Shown: positions 18,522 to 25,345 of the stretch, in pieces | Layout of the letters: each line of letters opens with the position of its first letter | How positions within the stretch are numbered: position 1 is the stretch's first letter | Origin: Hyphomicrobiales bacterium | Lineage (GTDB): Bacteria > Pseudomonadota > Alphaproteobacteria > Rhizobiales > Rhizobiaceae | Direction: 5' to 3' | DNA length: 64,000 bases | NCBI GenBank assembly: GCA_900471925.1 | Contig: UCGV01000010.1 | Coordinates: 263,257-327,256, forward strand | Position numbers and translations under genes: made by a program | The notes under the pieces: generated by a model | What the model was told of the DNA's origin: nothing | Seen by the model: only the letters and a program-made list of their open reading frames with translations | Databases searched by the model: none

Positions 18522-19162
18522 CCCCATATTCCCTGATCGACGCCGGCAAAACCGGCCATTTTCAATTCCCTCGTTCCTCCCAGTCCAAGGGGCTGATGTG
18601 TTGCGGCGACGACGATGCCGCCTTTCCTGCGATGGGCTTCGATCAATTCCGCAAACAGCCGGTCTGCACTCGTATCGAGCGCTGCCGTAGGTTCGTCCAG
18701 GATCCAGACCGGGCGATGCGCGACGAGAAGCTTTGCGAATGCAAAGCGGCGCTGCTGGCCGGCTGAAAGATAGCCGAAAGGCAGATGCGTGATGCCGGGA
18801 AGCCCGACGGCGTCGGCGGCCTCCTCGATGCTCAGGCCAGTCGACCTTTCCGATCCGAGGAAGGATCGCCAGAAATCCAGATTCTCTGCAACTGTAAGTT
18901 CAGTCTTCATGGCGTTCCGATGGCCAAGGTAGTGGCTTGCTTCCGCCGCCGAACGGCTCTCGGCGGCTTGCGAATCAGACACTGTGACGGAGCCTTTTTC
19001 AGGCCTCAAAAGACCTGCTATCACGCGCAGCAAAGTGGACTTTCCCGATCCGTTTTTACCCGTGAGAATTAGTGCTTCACCGGCCTGCAAGTGAAAGGAA
19101 ACGTTAACGAAAATCAGATCTTCCCCGCGCCGGGCAGCCAGATTTTCAGCGATTAATTGCAT
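18518..19162 (-). CDS. ccmA: Haem ABC exporter ATP-binding protein CcmA
   Basis: A 214-residue ATPase of the CcmAB complex. Walker A is TGKNGSGKST, the signature loop is YLSAGQQRR, and Walker B is VWILDEPTAALD. SHYLGHRNAMKTELTVAENL is characteristic of CcmA. It is the first gene of the ccm unit and diverges from acnA across 261 bases. The ATGA overlap with ccmB suggests coupled translation. Confidence 0.95.
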   Translation of the reverse strand: MQLIAENLAARRGEDLIFVNVSFHLQAGEALILTGKNGSGKSTLLRVIAGLLRPEKGSVTVSDSQAAESRSAAEASHYLGHRNAMKTELTVAENLDFWRSFLGSERSTGLSIEEAADAVGLPGITHLPFGYLSAGQQRRFAFAKLLVAHRPVWILDEPTAALDTSADRLFAELIEAHRRKGGIVVAATHQPLGLGGTRELKMAGFAGVDQGIWG

Positions 19163-19215
19163 GCATCGGCTCTTTCTTCGTTGCGCTCTCGGGCAGGCTC
19201 AAAAAATGTCCAATT

Positions 19216-19261
19216 TTGACCCTTGGTGCTATGGCAAGTCTTTAGGAAATTATCTATAAGA
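19216..19261. promoter_or_regulatory. Candidate acnA promoter with an overlapping dyad
   Basis: TTGACC at 19216–19221 is followed after 17 bases by TCTTTA (19239–19244), a weak -10. Overlapping this, 19239–19261 is an imperfect palindrome with arms TCTT…GA and TC…AAGA. It resembles in layout the iron-control elements bound by Irr in rhizobia, but the match to a consensus was judged by eye. Confidence 0.3.
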
Positions 19262-19423
19262 CCTGCAACCACGCCAGCGGTCGGCGTGAATTTCATCCTT
19301 GCGCCGAACTTGGGGTACTCTCCTCACGTGCGGACAGCGGAAATGGCCGTACCCGCATCCTGATGTGCATTAAGTGCATAGGCGTTCGCACGACTGTGTT
19401 GGCTATCAGAAACGGGGTCTCTC

Positions 19424-22114
19424 GTGTCTAAATCTCTTGACAGTTTCAATTGTCGGTCCACGCTTTCCGTTGGCGGAAAGGACTACGTCTACTACAGCCT
19501 GCCGAAGGCTGAGGCAAACGGCCTGCCGGGCGTATCGAAACTCCCTTATTCGATGAAGGTGCTGCTGGAAAACCTGCTGCGCTTCGAAGACGGCCAGTCG
19601 GTCACCAAGGATCACATCCTTGCTGTTGCCGAATGGCTCAAGAACAAGGGCGCCGTCGAAAACGAGATCGCCTATCGTCCCGCCCGCGTGCTGATGCAGG
19701 ACTTCACCGGCGTTCCCGCCGTTGTCGACCTCGCCGCCATGCGTGACGGTATCGTTGCCCTCGGCGGCGACCCGGAAAAGATCAACCCGCTCGTTCCGGT
19801 CGACCTCGTCATCGACCACTCCGTCATCGTCGACGAATTCGGCACGCCGCAGGCTTTCGCCAAGAATGTCGAGCTGGAGTACCAGCGCAACGGCGAGCGC
19901 TACCGCTTCCTGAAGTGGGGGCAGCAGGCATTCAAGAACTTCCGCGTCGTTCCTCCGGGCACCGGCATCTGTCACCAGGTCAACCTCGAATATCTCGGCC
20001 AGACCGTCTGGACCAAGGAAGAGGATGGCGAGACGATCGCCTATCCGGATACCTGCGTCGGCACCGACTCGCACACGACGATGATCAACGGCCTCGGCGT
20101 TCTCGGCTGGGGTGTCGGCGGTATCGAAGCTGAAGCCGCCATGCTCGGCCAGCCGGTCTCGATGCTCCTGCCTGAAGTCATCGGCTTCAAGCTCACCGGC
20201 AAGCTCAAGGAAGGCGTCACCGCGACCGACCTCGTTCTGACCGTCGTGCAAATGCTGCGCAAGAAGGGCGTCGTTTCCAAGTTCGTTGAATTCTTCGGTC
20301 CTGGCATGGACAACATGCCGCTCGCCGACCGCGCGACGATCGGCAACATGGGTCCGGAATATGGCGCGACCTGCGGCTTCTTCCCGGTTGACGGCGAAAC
20401 CATCAACTACCTCACCATGTCCGGCCGCACGCATGACCGGATCGCCCTCGTCGAGGCCTATTCCAAGGCTCAGGGCATGTGGCGCGATGGCGACGGTTCC
20501 GACCTCGTCTTCACCGACACGCTGGAACTCGACCTCGGCGACGTCGTGCCGTCGATGGCCGGCCCGAAGCGTCCGGAAGGCCGTATCGCTCTCGAAAACA
20601 TCGCTACCGGTTTCGCCGGCTCGATGGACACCGATTACAAGAAGCCCGGCCAGCTTTCCAACCGCTATGCGGTCGAAGGCACCGACTTCGATCTCGGCCA
20701 TGGTGATGTAGCGATTGCCGCTATTACCTCCTGCACCAACACGTCCAACCCGTCGGTTCTGATCGCTGCCGGCCTTCTCGCCCGCAACGCCGTTGCCAAG
20801 GGCCTGAAGACCAAGCCGTGGGTCAAGACCTCGCTTGCTCCGGGATCGCAGGTCGTCGGCGAATATCTCGCCAAGTCCGGCCTGCAGGCCGATCTCGACA
20901 AGCTCGGCTTCAACCTCGTCGGCTTCGGCTGCACGACCTGCATCGGCAATTCCGGCCCGCTGCCGGCACCGATCTCCAAGACGATCAACGACAAGGGTTT
21001 GATCGTTTCCGGTGTGCTCTCGGGCAACCGCAACTTCGAAGGCCGTATTTCTCCTGACGTTCAGGCGAACTACCTCGCTTCGCCGCCGCTCGTCGTCGCC
21101 TACGCGCTCGCCGGCACGGTTCAGAAGGATCTGACCAAGGAGCCGATCGGTGAAGACCAGGACGGCAACCCGGTCTATCTGAAGGACATCTGGCCGACCT
21201 CGCACGAAGTGCAGGACTTCATCCAGAAGTACGTCACCCGCGAACTCTACGAAACCAAGTATGCCGATGTCTTCAAGGGCGACGAAAACTGGCAGGCCGT
21301 TCAGGTTCCTCCGGGCCAGACCTACGCCTGGGACGACGATTCGACCTACTTGCAGAACCCGCCGTATTTCGTCGGCATGGGCAAGAAGGGCACCGGCGTT
21401 TCCGACATCAAGGGTGCCCGCATCCTCGGCCTGTTCGGCGACAAGATCACCACCGACCACATTTCCCCGGCCGGTTCGATCAAGGCTGCTTCGCCGGCTG
21501 GTGCCTACCTGCTCGGCCATGACGTCGCCGTTGCCGACTTCAACCAGTACGGCACGCGCCGCGGCAACCATGAAGTCATGATGCGCGGTACCTTCGCCAA
21601 TATCCGCATCCGCAACTTCATGCTCGGCGCAAACGGCAAGGAAGGTGGCTACACCATCCACTACCCGTCGAAGGAAGAGACCTCGATCTACGATGCGGCG
21701 ATGCAGTACAAGGCCGAGGGCGTTCCGCTCGTCATCTTCGCCGGTGTCGAATATGGTAACGGCTCTTCGCGCGACTGGGCTGCAAAGGGTACGAACCTGC
21801 TCGGCGTCAAGGCCGTCATCGCCCAGAGCTTCGAGCGTATCCATCGCTCGAACCTGGTCGGCATGGGCATCGTCCCCTTCGTCTTCGAAGAGGGCACGAC
21901 TTGGCAGAGCCTTGATCTGAAGGGTGACGAAATCGTCACCATCGAGGGTCTGGAAGACATCAAGCCGCGCGAAAAGAAGATCGCCAAGATCACCTATGCC
22001 GACGGCACGGTGAAGGACGTTCCGCTGTTGTCGCGCGTCGATACGCTTGATGAGGTCATCTACCTCAACAACGGCGGTATCCTGCAGACGGTTCTGCGTG
22101 ACCTCGCAGCCTGA
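19424..22114 (+). CDS. acnA: Aconitate hydratase
   Basis: An 896-residue aconitase A that interconverts citrate and isocitrate in the TCA cycle. The [4Fe-4S] ligands lie in [12 protein letters not shown] and [12 protein letters not shown]. The substrate-binding motifs [30 protein letters not shown] and [15 protein letters not shown] are intact. The start is a GTG at 19424 giving [16 protein letters not shown]. Codon use is strongly biased to highly expressed choices. It stands alone and ends at a strong terminator. Regulation by iron is possible (see the upstream dyad). Confidence 0.97.
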   Translation: MSKSLDSFNCRSTLSVGGKDYVYYSLPKAEANGLPGVSKLPYSMKVLLENLLRFEDGQSVTKDHILAVAEWLKNKGAVENEIAYRPARVLMQDFTGVPAVVDLAAMRDGIVALGGDPEKINPLVPVDLVIDHSVIVDEFGTPQAFAKNVELEYQRNGERYRFLKWGQQAFKNFRVVPPGTGICHQVNLEYLGQTVWTKEEDGETIAYPDTCVGTDSHTTMINGLGVLGWGVGGIEAEAAMLGQPVSMLLPEVIGFKLTGKLKEGVTATDLVLTVVQMLRKKGVVSKFVEFFGPGMDNMPLADRATIGNMGPEYGATCGFFPVDGETINYLTMSGRTHDRIALVEAYSKAQGMWRDGDGSDLVFTDTLELDLGDVVPSMAGPKRPEGRIALENIATGFAGSMDTDYKKPGQLSNRYAVEGTDFDLGHGDVAIAAITSCTNTSNPSVLIAAGLLARNAVAKGLKTKPWVKTSLAPGSQVVGEYLAKSGLQADLDKLGFNLVGFGCTTCIGNSGPLPAPISKTINDKGLIVSGVLSGNRNFEGRISPDVQANYLASPPLVVAYALAGTVQKDLTKEPIGEDQDGNPVYLKDIWPTSHEVQDFIQKYVTRELYETKYADVFKGDENWQAVQVPPGQTYAWDDDSTYLQNPPYFVGMGKKGTGVSDIKGARILGLFGDKITTDHISPAGSIKAASPAGAYLLGHDVAVADFNQYGTRRGNHEVMMRGTFANIRIRNFMLGANGKEGGYTIHYPSKEETSIYDAAMQYKAEGVPLVIFAGVEYGNGSSRDWAAKGTNLLGVKAVIAQSFERIHRSNLVGMGIVPFVFEEGTTWQSLDLKGDEIVTIEGLEDIKPREKKIAKITYADGTVKDVPLLSRVDTLDEVIYLNNGGILQTVLRDLAA

Positions 22115-22140
22115 TTGTTAAGAGACTCAGCTGATAATGA

Positions 22141-22170
22141 CCGCCGGAAAGCAATTTCCGGCGGTTTTTC
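22141..22170 (+). terminator. Terminator after acnA
   Basis: CCGCCGGAAA at 22141–22150 pairs perfectly with TTTCCGGCGG at 22155–22164 around a GCAA loop, followed by TTTTTCTTT. It lies 26 bases past the acnA stop. Confidence 0.92.
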
Positions 22171-22348
22171 TTTGCGGGAACGGGGCTGATTTCGTGCTCA
22201 CGGCGATGTGTTTTACCGGCACGGCGCCAAGGGCTCCGTCTCACCCGTTCGTGACTTTGCGTTTGGACCCGGAAGGATTATTCGTACGTTCATATCTCAG
22301 AGCTGGCGGTTCATACTGCTGCCGGCCCTGAAAAAGAGGTGCTGGTGA

Positions 22349-23089
22349 ATGTCCCCGCGTTTTATGATCCCGCTGATCGCAGGGCTTGTCTTTGCAGGTC
22401 CGTTGCTCGCCGAAGACGGCACGCCGAAAGGTGTGGTCGAGCTATTCACGTCGCAGGGCTGCGGATCCTGTCCGCCGGCCGATGCAGCGTTCCGCAAGCT
22501 CGTCAGCCAGGGTAACGTCATCGCGCTCGCTTATCACGTCGATTACTGGAACTACCTCGGCTGGGCCGATACTCTGAGCTCCAAGGAAAACACCGAGCGC
22601 CAGTATGGCTATGCGCGAATGATGGGCCGCAGCAACGTCTACACGCCGCAGGCGATCGTCAACGGGCGCGACCATCTGGCTGGAGCCGATCTTGCCGGCA
22701 TCAATGGCAAGGTCAATGGCTATGCCGACGAGGGCAAGGGGCTAACCGTGCCTGTCAGCGCTCACATGCGCGACGACGAGCTAGAGATCAAGCTTGGCGC
22801 CGGACAGGGTAAAGCGAATGTCGTCATCGTCTATTTCGACAAGGAAAAGACCATCGACGTCGAGAAGGGTGAGAACAGCGGCCAGAAGATTTCCTACCTG
22901 CACAGCGTCACCGATGTGGAGACTGTGGGCATGTGGGATGGCAAGGCAACGACGCTGACCTTACCTGCCAGCGTCATGGAAAAGCCAGATCTCGAGGGTT
23001 CAGCGATTCTCCTGCAGTCTGTCACGGCTGACGGCGATCCGGGAGCGATCCTCGGCGCAACCGTCGTGATGGCAGGAAAAAATATCTAG
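22349..23089 (+). CDS. DUF1223 secreted thioredoxin-like protein
   Basis: A 246-residue protein of the DUF1223 family, common in alphaproteobacteria. The signal peptide is MSPRFMIPLIAGLVFAGPLLAE. The mature part opens with GVVELFTSQGCGSCPPADAAF, a thioredoxin-like strand and CxxC pair (CGSC) that suggests redox activity in the periplasm. YHVDYWNYLGWADTLSS and YTPQAIVNGR are the other family signatures. The function has not been established. It is alone between the acnA terminator and a strongly structured intergenic region. Confidence 0.85.
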   Translation: MSPRFMIPLIAGLVFAGPLLAEDGTPKGVVELFTSQGCGSCPPADAAFRKLVSQGNVIALAYHVDYWNYLGWADTLSSKENTERQYGYARMMGRSNVYTPQAIVNGRDHLAGADLAGINGKVNGYADEGKGLTVPVSAHMRDDELEIKLGAGQGKANVVIVYFDKEKTIDVEKGENSGQKISYLHSVTDVETVGMWDGKATTLTLPASVMEKPDLEGSAILLQSVTADGDPGAILGATVVMAGKNI

Positions 23090-23092
23090 GGA

Positions 23093-23114
23093 ATTCATCC
23101 ACTTGCGGATGAAT
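23093..23114 (+). terminator. Hairpin just after the DUF1223 gene
   Basis: ATTCATCC at 23093–23100 pairs with GGATGAAT at 23107–23114 around ACTTGC. It starts four bases after the stop codon. No T run follows, so intrinsic termination is doubtful; it may protect the 3' end of the mRNA. Confidence 0.4.
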
Positions 23115-23121
23115 GTTAGGC

Positions 23122-23197
23122 GGCCCGGCCAAGCGTATTCGGGGCTGGGGTTAAGGTCGATACGCTCCGCCGGGCCCTTTGGCGCGCTGGCGCCAAA
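23122..23197. repeat. Two adjoining palindromes between the DUF1223 and DUF2794 genes
   Basis: GGCCCGGC (23122–23129) pairs with GCCGGGCC (23169–23176). Inside it, AGCGTAT (23132–23138) pairs with ATACGCT (23160–23166), leaving a 2×2 internal loop and a 21-base loop. One base later TTTGGCGC (23178–23185) pairs with GCGCCAAA (23190–23197) around GCTG. Paired palindromes of this kind are seen in rhizobial intergenic mosaic elements; identity with one of those families is not tested. Confidence 0.6.
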
Positions 23198-23280
23198 CTG
23201 GAACCTATAGTTCTCTTGCAAATGAGGCGCTGTTTTGACTGAAATGCGGCGCTCCAGAGAAAGCAGGTTTCGTCCCCGCT

Positions 23281-23340
23281 GTGACAGTCCGCGCCCTTGC
23301 AATTTGGCGCGGCTCGGGCAAACTGTCACTCTCCTGTCAC
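23281..23340 (+). promoter_or_regulatory. Compound dyad in the leader of the DUF2794 gene
   Basis: GTGACAGT (23281–23288) pairs with ACTGTCAC (23322–23329). Nested inside, CCGCGCC (23289–23295) pairs with GGCGCGG (23306–23312). A second CTGTCAC follows at 23334–23340 and could compete for the same GTGACAG. The unit ends 22 bases before the start codon. It may be an operator or an RNA structure with two alternative folds. Confidence 0.4.
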
Positions 23341-23362
23341 ACGTGGAGGTCTTGGGAGTCTG

Positions 23363-23764
23363 ATGACAGATACGCCGGATTTGCGACACGGCGAAAGCCG
23401 CTCCGTCGACAATAGCTCTTCAACCGTCGTTGATCTCAAGGAATACAAGCAGAACAAGGATCCGATGCCGGTGACATTCCACCGGCGGGAACTCGACCAG
23501 ATTCTGTGGATCTACGGTCGCATGGTGGGCGAGGGCGAGTGGAAGGACTATGCCATCGATCACACCAGGGAGAAGGCGGTGTTCTCCGTCTTCAAGCGTT
23601 CCGGCGAAATGCCGCTCTTCCGTATCGAGAAGAACCCGAAGCTTGCTGGCAAGCAGGGAGCCTTTTCGGTCGTGAACATCAACGGCATGATCCTAAAGCG
23701 CGGCCATGAACTTGGCCCGGTGCTGAAGATCTTCGACAAGTCTCTGAAGCTCGTCGATAAATAG
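23363..23764 (+). CDS. DUF2794 protein
   Basis: A 133-residue cytosolic protein of a family conserved across Rhizobiales and relatives, of unknown function. The core is VTFHRRELDQILWIYGRMV, GEWKDYAIDHTREKAVFSVF, RSGEMPLFRIEKNPKL and FSVVNINGMILKRGHEL. It has no signal peptide or membrane segment. I start at 23363 with GGAG seven bases upstream, not at the in-frame ATG at 23297, which lies within the structured leader. It converges with an acetyltransferase gene six bases away. Confidence 0.85.
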   Translation: MTDTPDLRHGESRSVDNSSSTVVDLKEYKQNKDPMPVTFHRRELDQILWIYGRMVGEGEWKDYAIDHTREKAVFSVFKRSGEMPLFRIEKNPKLAGKQGAFSVVNINGMILKRGHELGPVLKIFDKSLKLVDK

Positions 23765-23770
23765 GCGACA

Positions 23771-24328
23771 TCAGCCTTTGAACAGCGTACCCGGATAGGC
23801 TTCAGGGTCCGGATGGGTCTCGTTCCCATCGCCGAGCGTACGTTGCATCAGCATCGTATCCAGCCAGTGGCGGTGCTTGTAGCCGGCGCCCTTCATCAGT
23901 CCGATCTCTTCGAAACCGAGTGAGCGGTGGAGCCCGATCGAGGCCGGGCTAGCACCACCGATGACCGCGGTCATCTGTCGGAAACCCGCCACCGTGCAGC
24001 GGGAGATCAGCTCCCCCAGCAACAGCTTGCCGATGCCCTTTCCACGCGCCTCCTTACCGAGATAGATCGAATCCTCCACCAGCCAGCGATAGGCCGGGCG
24101 CGTGCGGAAGGCCGAAGCATAGGCATAACCGAGCAGGCTGCCGTCCTCGGCCACCGCAGCGATGTATGGATAGAACTTGTCTCGGATCGCTGAGAAACGA
24201 GCAGCCATTTCCGCTTCCGTCGGCGGCAGGATCTCATAGCTCGACGTGCCATTCAGCACGGATTCGCGGTAGATTTCGGTAATGGCGGGAAGGTCGGAAG
24301 GAAGAGCGTCGCGCAGGAGAGTGGGCAT
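23771..24328 (-). CDS. GNAT acetyltransferase, phosphinothricin acetyltransferase-like
   Basis: A 185-residue acetyl-CoA-dependent N-acetyltransferase. LRDALPSDLPAITEIYRESVLNGTSSYE, SLLGYAYASAFRTRPAYRW and the acetyl-CoA loop EARGKGIGKLLLGELI are clear. Near the end, VIGGASPASIGLHRSLGFEEIG matches the Pat/Bar/YncA subgroup, which acetylates phosphinothricin or methionine analogues. The natural substrate is uncertain. I start at 24328 (MPTLLRDALP). Confidence 0.88.
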   Translation of the reverse strand: MPTLLRDALPSDLPAITEIYRESVLNGTSSYEILPPTEAEMAARFSAIRDKFYPYIAAVAEDGSLLGYAYASAFRTRPAYRWLVEDSIYLGKEARGKGIGKLLLGELISRCTVAGFRQMTAVIGGASPASIGLHRSLGFEEIGLMKGAGYKHRHWLDTMLMQRTLGDGNETHPDPEAYPGTLFKG

Positions 24329-24391
24329 TTCGGATCGATCGGCAGGTTGGAAGATGTTCCCGTTGAAGCATCCCATCCATGCAGCCGCAAC

Positions 24392-24417
24392 AAAAAAGGC
24401 GGCCTAAGCCGCCTTTT
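24392..24417 (-). terminator. Terminator after the Bax-inhibitor gene
   Basis: On the minus strand GGCGGC pairs with GCCGCC around a four-base loop and is followed by TTTTTT. It lies 21 bases past the stop of the BI-1 family gene. Confidence 0.85.
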
Positions 24418-24437
24418 CGTATTTCAGTCCGACCTGC

Positions 24438-25166
24438 TTATTTGCGGTTGCCCATGAACTGCAGCAGGAACATGAATAGGTTGATGAAGTCGAGGTAGAG
24501 TGTCAGGGCGCCCATGATGGCCTTGCGGCCGGCGACATCAGAACCGTCTGCTTCAAAATACATTTCCTTGATCCGCTGCGTATCGTAGGCGGTGAGGCCG
24601 GCGAAGATCAGAACGCCGATCACGGAGATGGCGAACTGCAGGGCAGACGAAGCCAGGAAGATGTTGACCAGCGAGGCAATGATCAGGCCGAAGAGACCCA
24701 TGATCAGGAACGAACCCATCGCAGACAGGTCACGCTTGGTCGTGTAGCCGAAGAGCGACAGCGCACCGAAGGAGGCGGCGGTCACGAAGAAGGTCTGCGT
24801 GATGCTCGACTGTGTGTAGACCAGGAAGATCGACGACAGCGAGAGACCGACCAGCGCGGCATAGACCCAAAAGGTCGTCTGCGCGGCAGCCACGCTCATG
24901 CGGTTGATGCGGAAGCTCAGGAAGAAGACCGCCGCAAGAGGCGCAAGAATGACGACCCAGCGCAGCGGCGACTGGAACAGCAGATTGCCGAACTGCGTCA
25001 GCTGGCCGTCCTGGACAGCGAATGTGAATGCGAAATACGCGGCCAAACCAGTGATCGCCAGACCCAGCGCCATCAGGTTGTAGACCTTGAGCATATAAGC
25101 GCGGAGGCCTTGATCAATCACTTCGCCGGTTTGCGCACGGCTTTGATAGTTACGGAGATCAGCCAT
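24438..25166 (-). CDS. Bax inhibitor-1/YccA (YbhL) family membrane protein
   Basis: A 242-residue protein with seven hydrophobic segments, related to BI-1 calcium-leak proteins and E. coli YbhL/YccA. The start MADLRNYQSRAQTGEVIDQGLRAYMLKVYNLMALGL is typical. The family signature LTAYDTQRIKEMY near the C-terminus and the acidic residues in the last helices match the pH-sensing pair of BI-1. The role in bacteria is not clear; YccA inhibits FtsH in E. coli. A structured leader of the ybhL type precedes it. Confidence 0.92.
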   Translation of the reverse strand: MADLRNYQSRAQTGEVIDQGLRAYMLKVYNLMALGLAITGLAAYFAFTFAVQDGQLTQFGNLLFQSPLRWVVILAPLAAVFFLSFRINRMSVAAAQTTFWVYAALVGLSLSSIFLVYTQSSITQTFFVTAASFGALSLFGYTTKRDLSAMGSFLIMGLFGLIIASLVNIFLASSALQFAISVIGVLIFAGLTAYDTQRIKEMYFEADGSDVAGRKAIMGALTLYLDFINLFMFLLQFMGNRK

Positions 25167-25180
25167 AGTTTCCTCTTACA

Positions 25181-25234
25181 AGCTCCGATGGAAATACGGT
25201 GTCGGGTTCACGACCCGGGCGCCGCTGCGGAGCT
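25181..25234 (-). ncRNA. ybhL-type leader RNA
   Basis: On the minus strand AGCTCCG (25234–25228) pairs with CGGAGCT (25187–25181), and inside it CGGGT pairs with ACCCG around CGTGA. The element ends about 15 bases before the start codon of a YbhL-family gene. A conserved RNA motif upstream of ybhL is known in alphaproteobacteria. I assign it from position and fold, not from an alignment. The outer stem would reach close to the ribosome site. Confidence 0.6.
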
Positions 25235-25345
25235 CCAGCATGCCTGCAGACAATATGAGGCTTTCGCCGAATTCAAACAAGGCCCTTGCAATCAGCCCTT
25301 CGGTTAAATCGCCGTAAGGTGAAGGGATTTGAGCTCCTGACCGCC

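Noticed and set aside
19406-21844. An 812-codon open frame antisense to acnA
   Set aside because: It mirrors the strongly biased codon use of acnA, has no recognisable domain, and spans conserved aconitase motifs on the other strand.
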